DNA of 64,000 nucleotides from Streptomyces sp. SirexAA-E (GCF_000177195.2 NC_015953.1:4092001-4156000); one strand, 5' to 3'. Numbered from the stretch's first letter, positions 16,554 to 25,197 are shown. The notes: generated from the sequence alone by a model not told the origin. Made by a program: numbers and translations.

Positions 16554-17450
16554 TCATGTCCTCGCGAGCCGGTCACGGATCCGCTGCTGCGACCGCTTCT
16601 TCGACAGGCTGACGTTGAGGAGGCGGTCGAAGCCCTTGCTGCGGTGGTCCACCTCGTCCGCCTCCTGGCAGACGAGACCGCTCTCGTGGCGCTCCTCGTA
16701 GAGGACCGTGGGAAGCAACCGCTCCTCGAAGTCGAACAGCATGGTCTGTCCGATACCGGTCGGTGTGTCCAATCGCGACAGCTCGACGACGTGCAGGCTG
16801 AAGCGCGGATCGTGGGACAGCTCGACCAGGTGGGCGAGCTGTCCCCGCATGATCTCCCTGGACCCGAAGCCGCGGATGAGCGTCACCTCGTCCAGCAGGC
16901 AGAGATAGCGCGCCGACTGCGACTCCCTGAAGCGCGCCTGGCGCTCCAGCCGGAACTGCACCCGCTTGTCGATCTCCTCGGCGGTGGCTCCCGGCATCCC
17001 CAACCGGACCACGGCGCGTGCGTAGTCGGCCGTCTGGAGCATCCCGGGCACCCGGTCCCGGTCGTACACCCGGATGAGCTGGGCTCCCTCCTCCAGTGTC
17101 ACCAGCGTGAGCAGCTTCTGCTTGGCCAGTCCCCGCCACTCCGACTCCTGCCACCAGCGGTGCCGGTTGGCGTTGTCCAGGACCTCGAGAAGGTGCGCCC
17201 GCTCTTCGGGTGTCGCCCGGTAGACCTGGAGTGCCTTGAGGACGGCATCGGGCTTGCAGGGCGTCTCGCCCGTCTCGTTGCGGCAGATGGTGTACTTGGA
17301 GACCCCCAGCAGATCGGCCGCGTCCTTCTGGGAGAGGCCCTGGGCTTTACGGAGCCGCCGCAACTCGCGTCCCACCACCATGTGCTGCGCCTTGGGGACG
17401 GCATTGTGCAGTTGTCGAACCTGCCGCCGAGCCTGCGCTTGGGCCCTCAC
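16554..17450 (-). CDS. WhiJ-like XRE regulator with DUF5753
   Basis: 298 aa from GTG 17450, which has GGAG 6 nt upstream. An XRE helix-turn-helix (about residues 25-80: LRRLRKAQGLSQKDAADLLG then SKYTICRNETGE) is followed by the DUF5753 domain: LLTLVTLEEGAQLIRVYDRD, VPGMLQTADYARAV, RQARFRESQSARY. This is the architecture of WhiJ and its paralogues, which partner DUF397 proteins and influence aerial development. It probably binds promoters in this group, perhaps at the TGCA-rich elements at 15207 and 15604. Confidence 0.88.
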   Translation of the reverse strand: MRAQAQARRQVRQLHNAVPKAQHMVVGRELRRLRKAQGLSQKDAADLLGVSKYTICRNETGETPCKPDAVLKALQVYRATPEERAHLLEVLDNANRHRWWQESEWRGLAKQKLLTLVTLEEGAQLIRVYDRDRVPGMLQTADYARAVVRLGMPGATAEEIDKRVQFRLERQARFRESQSARYLCLLDEVTLIRGFGSREIMRGQLAHLVELSHDPRFSLHVVELSRLDTPTGIGQTMLFDFEERLLPTVLYEERHESGLVCQEADEVDHRSKGFDRLLNVSLSKKRSQQRIRDRLART

Positions 17451-17694
17451 TTGATCTCCTCGGGTGAACACCGCTGCCGTGCAGCTGAGTTGTACGCGAC
17501 AGCCATCGTGCAGCACGCCCGGCATTGGTACACAGTAAATCGGATAACCGGCTCAATCGTGTCTATATGTTCGATTTCTGCGACCGCCCGAGTGGCCGGG
17601 GACCCATGCCCGCCGAGCCGCGCCTTCCGCCGAGCCGCCTCCCGCCGGTACGCCGAACTGTCCACGCCGCTCGGCAAGCCTTCCCGGCGTTGCG

Positions 17695-19094
17695 TCAAGC
17701 ACGCCCCGTGAGCCGGTCCGCCCATGTGGCGAGGCGGTCCGTCTCCGCGCTCACCGCCGTGGCCTCCCGTCGGTCGGCCGCGCGGTAGGCCGCCCGCACG
17801 GTGTGGACGCCGAGCCGGCGCAGGGGCTCGGGTTCCCAGCGGCGCGAGGTGTGGCCGACCCAGGGCAGGGTGGTCAGCTCGGTGGGACCGGCCTGGCCGG
17901 AGTCCTGCTGGATGAGGTCGCGCAGGGTGCGGGCGGCGAGGTTGGCGGTGGCGACACCGCAGTCCGCGTAGCCGCCCGCCCAGCCGAGGCCCGTGGAGCG
18001 GTCCAGGGCGACCGTGGCGCACCGGTCGCGGGGGACGCCCACCACGCCTGACCAGGTGTGGTCGATCCGGGTGCCGGCGGTCGTGGGGAAGAGGCGGACC
18101 AGCAGGTCGCCAGGGCCTCGACGGTGGCGGGCGGCGTACGGGTGTCGGCGCCGACGGACGGACCGTGGTGGCAGGAGGCGTCCCGGCGGCCGAGCACGAT
18201 GCGGCCGTCGGCGGTGCGCTGGGCGTAGGCGGGGGAGTGGGCCAGCTCGCCGAGGGTCTCGCGTCCCTCCCAGCCGAGGGTGTCCCAGAGCGACGAGGGC
18301 AGCGGCTCGGTGACGATCACCGACGAGTCCATGGGGAGCCAGGTGCGTTTGTGGCCCTTGAGAGCGGCGGTGTAGCCCTCGGTGCAGCGCAGGACGTACG
18401 GGGCGCGGACCGTGCCGTAGGGGGTGACGGCGTGCTTGGGTCTGATCTCGGTGACGGGGGTCGACTCGTGGATGGTCACGCCGAGCGCCTCCACCGCGTC
18501 GGCGAGGCCCGTGACGAGCTTCCCGGGGTGCAGTCGGGCGCCGTGCGGGGTCCAGCTGGAGCCGACGGCCCCGGCGATCCGGACGCGTTCGGCGGTCTCC
18601 CTGGCACCGCGCATGACCCGATCGTTCTCACCGAAGGCGATCTCCACCGAGTGGTGGTCCTTGAGGCGCGCCAACTGGGCCGGGTTACGGGCGACTTCGA
18701 GGGCGCCGCCGTGGTGGATGTCGGCGTCGATCCTCTCTTCGGCGGCGAAGCGGACGACCTCGGCCACCGTGGCGTTCACGGCCTGCTGGAGGCGGACGGC
18801 GGCGTCGTGGCCGTGCAGCCGGGCGTAGCGGCCGCGGCCGGCGAAGCCGTTGTGCAGACGGCCCCCGTTGCGGCCGGAGGCGCCGTGTCCGCAGGACGCG
18901 GCTTCCAGGACGGTGATGTCGAGGAAGGGGACGGCCTTCTTGAGGTAGTACGCCGTCCACAGGCCGGTGTACCCGCCGCCCACGACACAGACGTCCGCGG
19001 TGGTGTCGCCGGGCAGGGGCTCGCGCGGGACGGGGGTGCCCCCGTGCGCGTACCAGAACGGTATGCCGCCGTTGACGGTGCTGACCGTGTTCAT
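17695..19094 (-). pseudogene. FAD-dependent oxidoreductase (PuuB/DadA-like), frameshifted
   Basis: Starts at ATG 19094 with GGGGA upstream. The FAD-binding Rossmann motif DVCVVGGGYTGLWTAYYLKK is intact, followed by CGHGASGRNGGRLHNGF, the pattern of glycine/gamma-glutamylputrescine oxidases. Around 18109-18111 one base appears to be missing (CTGGCGAC where CTGGGCGAC would keep frame); past this point the product changes frame and reads 75 nonsense residues, while a second frame continues correctly (VVGVPRDRCATVALDRSTGLGWAGGYADCG) to a stop at 17695. Either a recent loss-of-function mutation or a sequence error. Neighbouring acetyltransferase and kinase genes hint at amine metabolism. Confidence 0.85.
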
Positions 19095-19174
19095 ATGTCC
19101 CCTGCTTGTCCGTGTGCAGTCCAGTTGCTGGGGGGACAGTACTGCGCGGCGGGGCGTCGTCGGGCGTGCTCTTC

Positions 19175-19180
19175 TACGCT
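19175..19180 (+). promoter_or_regulatory. -10 box of a leaderless kinase promoter
   Basis: TACGCT, 6 nt before GTG 19187. Confidence 0.45.
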
Positions 19181-19186
19181 CGGGGT

Positions 19187-20095
19187 GTGATCGAGGTTCC
19201 CGAGGAGTTCGCCGCCTGCCAGGTCGAGTTCAAGGGCGCGGCGGGCCGGGCGTTCGCGTCCGCGCTGCCGGCGCTCGCCGAGGAGTTCCTGGACCGGTGG
19301 GGGCTGCGGCCGGACGGCGGCGTGATGTACGGGATGTGCGCGCTGGTGCTGCCGGTGGTGCGGGAGGACGGCCGTCCGGCGGCGCTGAAGTTGCAGATGG
19401 TCGACGAGGAGACGGTGGGGGAGCCGGCCGCGCTGCGGGCGTGGGGTGCGGCGGGCGCCGGAGCGGTCGGTCTGCTGGAGTACGACGCGCGGACCGGTGC
19501 GCTGCTGCTGGAACGGCTCGACGAGCGGCGGCCGTTGACGGCGGTGGCCGATGCGCGGGTGGCGGTGGGTGTGCTGGCCCGGTCGCTGGCCCGGCTGGTG
19601 TCCGTACCGGCGCCGGAGGGCATGCGGGGCCTGGGCGAGGTGGCGGCGCGGATGCTGGAGGCCGCTCCCGGGGCGGCCGGGGCGCTGGCGGACGAGGGCG
19701 AGCGGCGGTTGCTGCTCGACTGCGCGGCGGCGGTACGGGAGGTGGCGGGGGAGCCGGGTGACCGGTTGCTGCACTGGGACCTGCACTACGACAACATCCT
19801 GGCCGGGCGGCCGGAGGAGGGCCGGGCGGGGCAGTGGGTGGCGCTGGACCCGAAGCCGCTCGCCGGGGACCCGGGGTTCGAGCTTTTCCCCGCCCTGGAC
19901 AACCGGTTCGACGCCTCCGAGGTGCTCTGGCGGTTCGACCTGCTGACGGAGGTGCTGGGGCTCGACCGGGACAGGGCGCGGGCCTGGACCCTGGGGCGGG
20001 TGCTGCAGAACGGGGTGTGGTCGACCGGTGGCGGGGCGCGGCGGCTGTCGGCCGATCACGCGGAGATCGCCCGGCGGTTGTCGCGGCGGAGCTGA
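19187..20095 (+). CDS. Aminoglycoside/hydroxyurea phosphotransferase family kinase
   Basis: 302 aa. The Brenner motif HWDLHYDNILAG (about residues 195-206) and the DPKPLAGDPGFELFP metal/activation motif place it in the APH(6)/Hur family. The N-terminal MYGMCALVLPV..ALKLQM is typical of the streptomycin 6-kinase and hydroxyurea kinase group. It would use ATP to phosphorylate an antibiotic or related metabolite in the cytoplasm; many such chromosomal copies have unknown natural substrates. GTG 19187 is preferred because of the -10 box 6 nt upstream; the frame is open further back to 19106. Confidence 0.85.
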   Translation: MIEVPEEFAACQVEFKGAAGRAFASALPALAEEFLDRWGLRPDGGVMYGMCALVLPVVREDGRPAALKLQMVDEETVGEPAALRAWGAAGAGAVGLLEYDARTGALLLERLDERRPLTAVADARVAVGVLARSLARLVSVPAPEGMRGLGEVAARMLEAAPGAAGALADEGERRLLLDCAAAVREVAGEPGDRLLHWDLHYDNILAGRPEEGRAGQWVALDPKPLAGDPGFELFPALDNRFDASEVLWRFDLLTEVLGLDRDRARAWTLGRVLQNGVWSTGGGARRLSADHAEIARRLSRRS

Positions 20096-20119
20096 GGCGT
20101 GGACGTGTGGCCGCGTGTC

Positions 20120-20125
20120 TAGGGT
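20120..20125 (+). promoter_or_regulatory. -10 box of a leaderless acetyltransferase promoter
   Basis: TAGGGT, 6 nt before ATG 20132, in the 36-bp gap after the kinase gene. Confidence 0.45.
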
Positions 20126-20131
20126 GCTCCC

Positions 20132-20608
20132 ATGATTCGTACTGCCACGGTCGACGACGTCCCTGTCATCCACGCCATGATCCGCGAGCTCGCCGACTAC
20201 GAGAAGGCGCTCGACGAGGCCCAGGCCACCGAGGAGCAGCTGCGCCGGGCGCTGTTCGGGGAGCACCCGGCGGCGTATGCGCACCTCGCGGTGTCGGACG
20301 AGGACGGTGAGGCTGTCGGGTTCGCGCTGTGGTTCCTCAACTTCTCGACCTGGCGCGGGGTGCACGGGGTGTACCTGGAGGATCTGTACGTGCGCCCGGA
20401 GCGGCGTGGCGGAGGGCACGGGAAGGCGCTGCTGGCGGAGCTGGCGCGGATCTGTGTGGAGCGCGGGTACGGGCGCCTGGAGTGGTCGGTGCTGAACTGG
20501 AACGCCCCGTCCATCGCGTTCTACGAGTCGCTGGGCGCGCGCCCGCAGGACGAGTGGACGGTGTACCGGCTGTCGGACGGGGCGCTCGCGGAGCTGGGCG
20601 GGGCCTGA
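20132..20608 (+). CDS. GNAT acetyltransferase, SSAT/thialysine-type
   Basis: 158 aa. The acetyl-CoA motif is VRPERRGGGHGKALL (about residues 88-102), preceded by GVYLEDLYV and followed by WNAPSIAFYESLGA. The N-terminal IRTATVDDVPVIHAMIRELA and the FLNFSTWRGV segment are those of the spermidine/spermine and thialysine N-acetyltransferase branch. It would acetylate polyamines or lysine analogues. The frameshifted amine oxidase-like gene at 17695 may once have belonged to the same pathway. Confidence 0.85.
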   Translation: MIRTATVDDVPVIHAMIRELADYEKALDEAQATEEQLRRALFGEHPAAYAHLAVSDEDGEAVGFALWFLNFSTWRGVHGVYLEDLYVRPERRGGGHGKALLAELARICVERGYGRLEWSVLNWNAPSIAFYESLGARPQDEWTVYRLSDGALAELGGA

Positions 20609-20612
20609 GGGC

Positions 20613-20695
20613 GGCCCTCGGGCCCCGCGGGGGTCAGGGGATGAGGACGACGGGGTGGCCCTCGGGCCCCGCGGGGGTCAGGGGATGAGGACGAC
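20613..20695 (+). repeat. 39-bp tandem duplication (44-bp period) at a gene end
   Basis: Bases 20613-20651 and 20657-20695 are identical, separated by GGGGT. The second copy contains the last codons and stop of the quinone reductase on the minus strand; the first is a non-coding duplicate of the same end. Confidence 0.95.
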
Positions 20696-21679
20696 CTTGC
20701 CCGTGGTGCCGCGTGTCTCGAGGGCGTGGTGGGCGGCGGCGGCCTCCGCGAGGGGGTAGCGCTGGACGGCGGGCCGGAGCCGTCCGGAGGCGGCCTCGGC
20801 GAGCGCCCGTGATTCCAGGGCGCGCAGACCGCCCGCCTTCTCGATCATGACGGGGCCGAGGACGCCCCGTGAGGTGATGCCGCGTGCGGCGAGCTCCTCC
20901 TCGGTGAAGGAGAGGCCCTCGCCGTCGCGGATCCCCTGGCTCGACCAGCCGAAGACGACGTGCAGGCCGCCTTTCCCGAGCAGGCCGACGGCGGCGCGGG
21001 CGGTGTCGCCGCCCACCGAGTCGTAGACGACCGTGGCGTCGCGGCCGAGGGCGTCGAGGTGGGCGCGGACCTCGCGGTGCCAGTCGGGGCGCGTGTAGTC
21101 GACGGCGAGGTCGGCGCCGTTCCCGGTGACCCGGGCGACCTTGGCCGGGCCGCCCGCCAGGCCGATGACGGTGGCCCCGGCGTTCTTGGCGTACTGGACG
21201 ATCAGGGTGCCGATGCCGCCGGCCGCGGCGGGGACGACGGCGACGGAGTCGGGCCCCAGCTCGGTGAACTGGAGGATGCCGAGTGCGGTGCGGCCGGTGC
21301 CGATCATGGCGACGGCCTCGGCCTCGTCGAGCCCGTCGGGGACCGGGTGGAGCCTGTCGGCGTCGGTGACGGTGAGTTCGGCGTAGCCGCCGGGGGCCAT
21401 GCCGATGTGGGCGACGACGCGGCGGCCGAGCCAGCCCGGATCGGTGCCTTCGCCGAGCGACTCGACGGTGCCGGCGACCTCGCGGCCGGGGATCGTGGGC
21501 AGCTCGGTGGGCGCCGGGTAGGGGCCGGCCGCGCCCTCCCGCAGGGCGGCGTCGAGGAGGTGGACGCCCGCCGCGGCGACGGCGATCCGGACCTGGCCGG
21601 GGCCCGGGACGGGATCGTCGGTCCGCTCGTAGGTGAGGTTCTCGGCGGGGCCGAAGGCGTGGAGGCGGACGGCGTGCAT
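20678..21679 (-). CDS. NADPH:quinone reductase-like protein (MDR superfamily)
   Basis: 333 aa. GroES-like domain MHAVRLHAFGPAENLTYERT, then the nucleotide-binding region VAVVPAAAGGIGTLIVQYAK (about residues 145-164). VYDSVGG and the C-terminal TRGTTGKVVLIP are typical of quinone oxidoreductases. The usual catalytic zinc Cys/His set is absent. ATG 21679 has GGGAG 6 nt upstream. Substrate unknown; role probably detoxification of quinones or enones. Confidence 0.87.
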   Translation of the reverse strand: MHAVRLHAFGPAENLTYERTDDPVPGPGQVRIAVAAAGVHLLDAALREGAAGPYPAPTELPTIPGREVAGTVESLGEGTDPGWLGRRVVAHIGMAPGGYAELTVTDADRLHPVPDGLDEAEAVAMIGTGRTALGILQFTELGPDSVAVVPAAAGGIGTLIVQYAKNAGATVIGLAGGPAKVARVTGNGADLAVDYTRPDWHREVRAHLDALGRDATVVYDSVGGDTARAAVGLLGKGGLHVVFGWSSQGIRDGEGLSFTEEELAARGITSRGVLGPVMIEKAGGLRALESRALAEAASGRLRPAVQRYPLAEAAAAHHALETRGTTGKVVLIP

Positions 21680-21821
21680 GCGGGCTCCCCGGAGTCGTGG
21701 CGGTGGCTTCGTCCGCCACTGTCCGACCTCACGCGCGCTTGAGGTCAAGCCCGTGCCTGACATCGCCGGGCCTCGGAGGGGGCGGGGCCGGACTGTCGGT
21801 GGCGTAGGTCACGATGGGGGC

Positions 21822-22526
21822 ATGGCAGGGAGAGGCAGCAGGAGCGGAAGCGGTGGGCGTGCGGGTGTGAAGGACGCGGTGGCCGCGGCGCGGCGCCCGG
21901 AGGTCCGGCTGCCACCCCTCGTCGCTTACGAGGGCGAGGGGCTGGAGCCGGACGGGGACTACGACGGTGTGCGGTTCGAGGAGGTGGACCTCACGGACGC
22001 GGCGGGCCCGGGGGCCCGCTTCATGGACTGCGAGCTGCGGGGCTGCTCCCTGGACCGTACGGAGCTGGGGCGGGCCAGGTTCCTGGACTCGGTGCTGACG
22101 GGCGTGCGCGGGGTGGGCACGGACCTCGCCGGGGCGTCCCTGCGCGATGTGGAGATCGTCGACGCGCGGCTGGGCGGGGTCCAGCTGCACGGCGCGGTGC
22201 TGGAGCGGGTCCTGGTGCGGGGCGGGAAGATCGACTACCTGAATCTGCGGACGGCACGGCTCAGAGACGTCGTCTTCGAGGGCTGTGTGCTCTCCGAGCC
22301 GGACTTCGGACAGGCGCAGCTGACACGGGTGGAGTTCCGGGACTGCGTGCTGCGGCGGGCCGACTTCACCGCCGTGCGGATGGAGTCGGTCGATCTGCGC
22401 TCGGTCGCCGAGCTCGACATCGCGCGGGGGGTGGACCGGCTGGCGGGGGCGGTGATCAGCCCGGCCCAGCTGATGGAGCTGGCACCGGCGTTCGCCGCGC
22501 AGATCGGGGTGCGGGTGGAGGCGTAG
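21822..22526 (+). CDS. Pentapeptide repeat protein
   Basis: 234 aa from ATG 21822. After a Gly/Ser/Arg N-terminus, residues about 60-200 contain successive five-residue repeats A(D/N/R)LxG-like, e.g. RARFLDSVLTG, ASLRDVEIVD, ARLRDVVFEG, RVEFRDCVLRRADFTAVRM. They should fold as a right-handed quadrilateral beta helix. Some such proteins mimic DNA and protect gyrase, but the fold alone does not predict that. Confidence 0.85.
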   Translation: MAGRGSRSGSGGRAGVKDAVAAARRPEVRLPPLVAYEGEGLEPDGDYDGVRFEEVDLTDAAGPGARFMDCELRGCSLDRTELGRARFLDSVLTGVRGVGTDLAGASLRDVEIVDARLGGVQLHGAVLERVLVRGGKIDYLNLRTARLRDVVFEGCVLSEPDFGQAQLTRVEFRDCVLRRADFTAVRMESVDLRSVAELDIARGVDRLAGAVISPAQLMELAPAFAAQIGVRVEA

Positions 22527-22535
22527 GCATCCGCT

Positions 22536-22567
22536 CGGGGACGGAGGAGCTCGGAGACGGAGGAGCT
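22536..22567 (+). repeat. 16-bp tandem repeat
   Basis: CGGGGACGGAGGAGCT then CGGAGACGGAGGAGCT, one mismatch. It ends at the stop of the minus-strand gene at 22567. Confidence 0.9.
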
Positions 22568-23064
22568 CAAAGGCGGGGGAAGCGGGCCTGGAGGTCCCAG
22601 ACGACGGGATTGTCGGCGAGGCCGTCATGCATGTCGGCGAGGTCGGCGATCACGTCGTGCAGGAAGTCGCGGGCCTCGCGGCGCAGCAGCGAGTGGCTGA
22701 AGGTGAGCGGGGGCTCCTCGGCGGGCATCCAGTCCGCTTCGATGTCCACCCAGCCGAAGCGGCGTTCGAAGAGCATGCGGTCGGAGGACTCGGTGAAGTC
22801 GAGCTCGGCGTACTGGCGGCGGTGCGAGCGGCTGCCGCGCGGGTCCTGGTCGAGCTGCTCGACGATGTCGCAGAGCGCCCAGGCGAAGTCGAGCACGGGG
22901 ACCCATCCCCAGGCTGTGGACACTTCGCGGTCCGCCTTGGTGTCGGCGAGGTAGACGTCCCCGGAGAACAGGTCGTGCCGCAGGGCGCGGACGTCCGCGC
23001 GGCGGTAGTCGGTCTGCGGGGGGTCCGGGAAGCGCCGGGAGAGGGAGTAGCCGATGTCGAGCAC
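22567..23064 (-). CDS. Hypothetical protein, acidic, 165 aa
   Basis: Starts at GTG 23064. Segments include LDIGYSLSRRFPDPPQTDYR, VYLADTKADREVSTAWGWVP, a DIVEQLDQDPRGSRSHRRQY stretch and a C-terminal WDLQARFPRL. It looks like a folded, aromatic-rich cytoplasmic protein with no signal peptide or membrane helix. I do not recognise a characterised family. No clear ribosome binding site is visible. Its 3' end touches a short tandem repeat. Confidence 0.7.
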   Translation of the reverse strand: MLDIGYSLSRRFPDPPQTDYRRADVRALRHDLFSGDVYLADTKADREVSTAWGWVPVLDFAWALCDIVEQLDQDPRGSRSHRRQYAELDFTESSDRMLFERRFGWVDIEADWMPAEEPPLTFSHSLLRREARDFLHDVIADLADMHDGLADNPVVWDLQARFPRL

Positions 23065-23254
23065 GGTTCGATGGTGTCATGCCCGGCGGGTGGCCCGTGC
23101 CGGGCCGCGAGGCGGCCGGCGGGCGGCGGGGTCCGCGGAGTTCACGGGGCCGTCCGGAGGAGACGGGCCGCGCCGTCACGCCGTGCCGGGACGGTCGCCA
23201 CACCGCGCAGAGACGGCCTTCTCGGCGGCAGTCCCCGGCCCGTGGCACACGCAG

Positions 23255-23287
23255 GCCCCCGGCCCGCCGCAAGGGCGACCCGGGGGC
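23255..23287 (-). terminator. Hairpin terminator after terD
   Basis: GCCCCCGG and CCGGGGGC arms, 17 nt beyond the terD stop on the minus strand. Confidence 0.65.
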
Positions 23288-23303
23288 TTGCGGTGACTGT
23301 GCG

Positions 23304-23879
23304 TCAGAGGTTGACGCCGAAGTCCTGGGCGATGCCGCGCAGGCCCGAGGCGTAGCCCTGGCCGACCGCGCGGAACTTCCACTCGGCGCCGTTGCGGTAG
23401 AGCTCGCCGAAGACCATGGCGGTCTCGGTGGCGGCGTCCTCGCTCAGGTCGTAGCGGGCGATCTCGGTGCCGCCGGCCTGGTTGACGATGCGGATGAAGG
23501 CGTTGCGCACCTGGCCGAAGTTCTGGCTGCGGGCCTCGGCGTCGTAGATGGAGACCGGGAAGACGATCTTGTCGATGTCCGCCGGGAGGCCCGCCAGGTT
23601 GACGTTGATCTGCTCGTCGTCGCCCTCGCCCTGGCCCGTGACGTTGTCACCGGTGTGGACGATGGTCTGGTCCGGCGTCGCCTTGTTGTTGAAGAAGACG
23701 AAGTGGCCGTCGGAGTAGACCTTGCCGGCCGCGTTCACCGCGATCGCCGAGGCGTCGAGGTCGAAGTCGGTGCCGGTGGTGGTGCGGACGTCCCAGCCGA
23801 GGCCGACCGTGACGGCGGTCAGGCCCGGGGCCTCCTTGGTGAGCGAGACGTTGCCGCCCTTGGACAGGCTTACTGCCAT
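23304..23879 (-). CDS. TerD family (tellurium/stress) protein
   Basis: 191 aa, the normal TerD length. MAVSLSKGGNVSLTKEAPGL opens the protein; the calcium-binding acidic motifs are FDLDASAIAV and GEGDDEQINVNL, and it ends GYASGLRGIAQDFGVNL. TerD proteins bind Ca2+ and are linked to tellurite, phage and oxidative stress responses and, in Streptomyces, to growth and development. AAGGGA precedes the ATG at 23879. It is monocistronic, bounded by its own terminator. Which paralogue it is cannot be settled here. Confidence 0.93.
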   Translation of the reverse strand: MAVSLSKGGNVSLTKEAPGLTAVTVGLGWDVRTTTGTDFDLDASAIAVNAAGKVYSDGHFVFFNNKATPDQTIVHTGDNVTGQGEGDDEQINVNLAGLPADIDKIVFPVSIYDAEARSQNFGQVRNAFIRIVNQAGGTEIARYDLSEDAATETAMVFGELYRNGAEWKFRAVGQGYASGLRGIAQDFGVNL

Positions 23880-24059
23880 GGGAAGTCCCTTTCCTCGTCG
23901 TGTGCGGGCTTCGTGCCATCACGAAGCTACCGTCACCCGTCATAACGCGGGCAGTGGACCAGGAGGTTCCTGCTCGCTTTACTTTCTTTGCCGAACTTCT
24001 GCCCGAACGCACGCAAAACAAGGTGACGAACCGGCCCCGGGCCAGGGACCATGGGTGTC

Positions 24060-24485
24060 ATGTCCGGGCCCTATGTCATCCGCGGTTCGGTCTCCCTGCC
24101 GGAGGCCGAGCTCATGTGGCGTTTCTCGCGGTCCTCCGGTCCCGGCGGCCAGCACGTCAACACCACCGACTCCCAGGTGGAGCTCCGCTTCGACCTGGCG
24201 GCGACCGAGGCCCTGCCCGAGGTGTGGAAGGCCCGGGCGCTCGAAAGGCTGGCGGGCAGGCTGGTGGGCGGCGTCGTCTCCGTACGCGCCTCGGAACACC
24301 GCTCCCAGTGGCGCAACCGCGAGACCGCCGCCGTGCGGCTCGCCGCGCTCCTCGCGGAGGCCACCGCCCCGCCGCCCGCGCCGCGTCGCAAGAAGCGGAT
24401 CCCGCGCGGCATCAACGAACGCCGCCTGCGTGAGAAGAAGCAGCGCGGCGAGACGAAGCGCGGCCGCTCCGGCCGCGACTGGTGA
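24060..24485 (+). CDS. arfB: ArfB-like peptidyl-tRNA hydrolase (GGQ domain)
   Basis: 141 aa. The class I release-factor domain with the catalytic GGQ is SSGPGGQHVNTTDSQVELRF near residue 25. The C-terminal tail is very basic (RRKKRIPRGINERRLREKKQ), as in ArfB/YaeJ, where it enters the empty mRNA channel of stalled ribosomes. It should rescue non-stop ribosomes independently of tmRNA. An in-frame ATG at 24051 is the alternative start; ATG 24060 gives better spacing from AGGGA. Confidence 0.88.
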   Translation: MSGPYVIRGSVSLPEAELMWRFSRSSGPGGQHVNTTDSQVELRFDLAATEALPEVWKARALERLAGRLVGGVVSVRASEHRSQWRNRETAAVRLAALLAEATAPPPAPRRKKRIPRGINERRLREKKQRGETKRGRSGRDW

Positions 24486-24563
24486 CGCCCGGCAGCCGTC
24501 CGAGGGCACCGTTTCGGTCCGTGTGACGCCCGGCGGCCGCGCGGGGGCACCGTTTCAGGCCGG
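24482..24563 (+). repeat. 41-bp imperfect tandem repeat after arfB
   Basis: Two units starting GTGACGCCCGGC (24482 and 24523), both containing GGGCACCGTTTC. The first includes the arfB stop. Further downstream CCGCCGCATCGCGCCC occurs twice (about 24571 and 24596). Confidence 0.8.
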
Positions 24564-24626
24564 TGTGGCCCCGCCGCATCGCGCCCACGTGCTCACCGCC
24601 GCATCGCGCCCGAGTGCCCCGCCGCC

Positions 24627-25190
24627 TCAGCCCAGCCGGCGGTAGCGGCCCTTGAAGTACGTCAGGGGCTCGCCGTCCCCGCTCGGCAGCTCGGCGGTCA
24701 GCACCCGCCCGATCACCAGCGTGTGGTCGCCCGCCCGCACCCGCTGCTCCGTACGGCACTCCAGCGTCGCCAGCGCACCGGCCACCAGTGGGGCACCCGT
24801 CATCTCCCCCCGCAGGTAGGGGACGCTCTCGAACAGCAGCCGGTCGCTGATCCGCCCCTTCATGGCGAACCGCGAGGCGATCTGCCGCTGGTCCTCCGCC
24901 AGCACCGAGACCGCCCACATGGGCTGCTCCGCCAGCAGGTCGTCCATCCGCGAGTCGTTGCGCAGGCTGACCATGACCAGCGGCGGGTCCAGGGAGACCG
25001 AGACGAAGGCGGTCGCCGTCATCCCGACGTCCTCGCCCCGGCCGTGCTCGTCGAGTGGTGGTTCCTCGGCGGTGATCAGCACCACCCCGGCGGCCAGGCG
25101 GGCCAGGGCGGCACGGAACGCGTCGTTGCTCACCCCCTCAGCATGGGGTACGGACGCGGGGCGCGGGGTGGGAGAAGTCGTAGATGGCAC
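24627..25190 (-). CDS. Flavin reductase-like FMN-binding protein
   Basis: 187 aa. The flavin reductase-like split barrel runs from FRAALARLAAGVVLITAEE through GMTATAFVSVSLDPPLVMVS and WAVSVLAEDQRQIASRFAMK to LTYFKGRYRRLG. It would supply reduced FMN to a monooxygenase or act as a stand-alone reductase; no monooxygenase lies nearby. GTG 25190 is chosen because TAGCGT is 7 nt upstream, implying a leaderless message; GTG 25199 overlaps that box. Confidence 0.85.
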   Translation of the reverse strand: MPSTTSPTPRPASVPHAEGVSNDAFRAALARLAAGVVLITAEEPPLDEHGRGEDVGMTATAFVSVSLDPPLVMVSLRNDSRMDDLLAEQPMWAVSVLAEDQRQIASRFAMKGRISDRLLFESVPYLRGEMTGAPLVAGALATLECRTEQRVRAGDHTLVIGRVLTAELPSGDGEPLTYFKGRYRRLG

Positions 25191-25197
25191 ATCCGGC

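Noticed and set aside
20634..20677. A second end of the quinone reductase ending VVLIP in another frame
   Set aside because: It arises from the duplicated 39-bp segment; the family C-terminus GKVVLIP is in the frame stopping at 20678.
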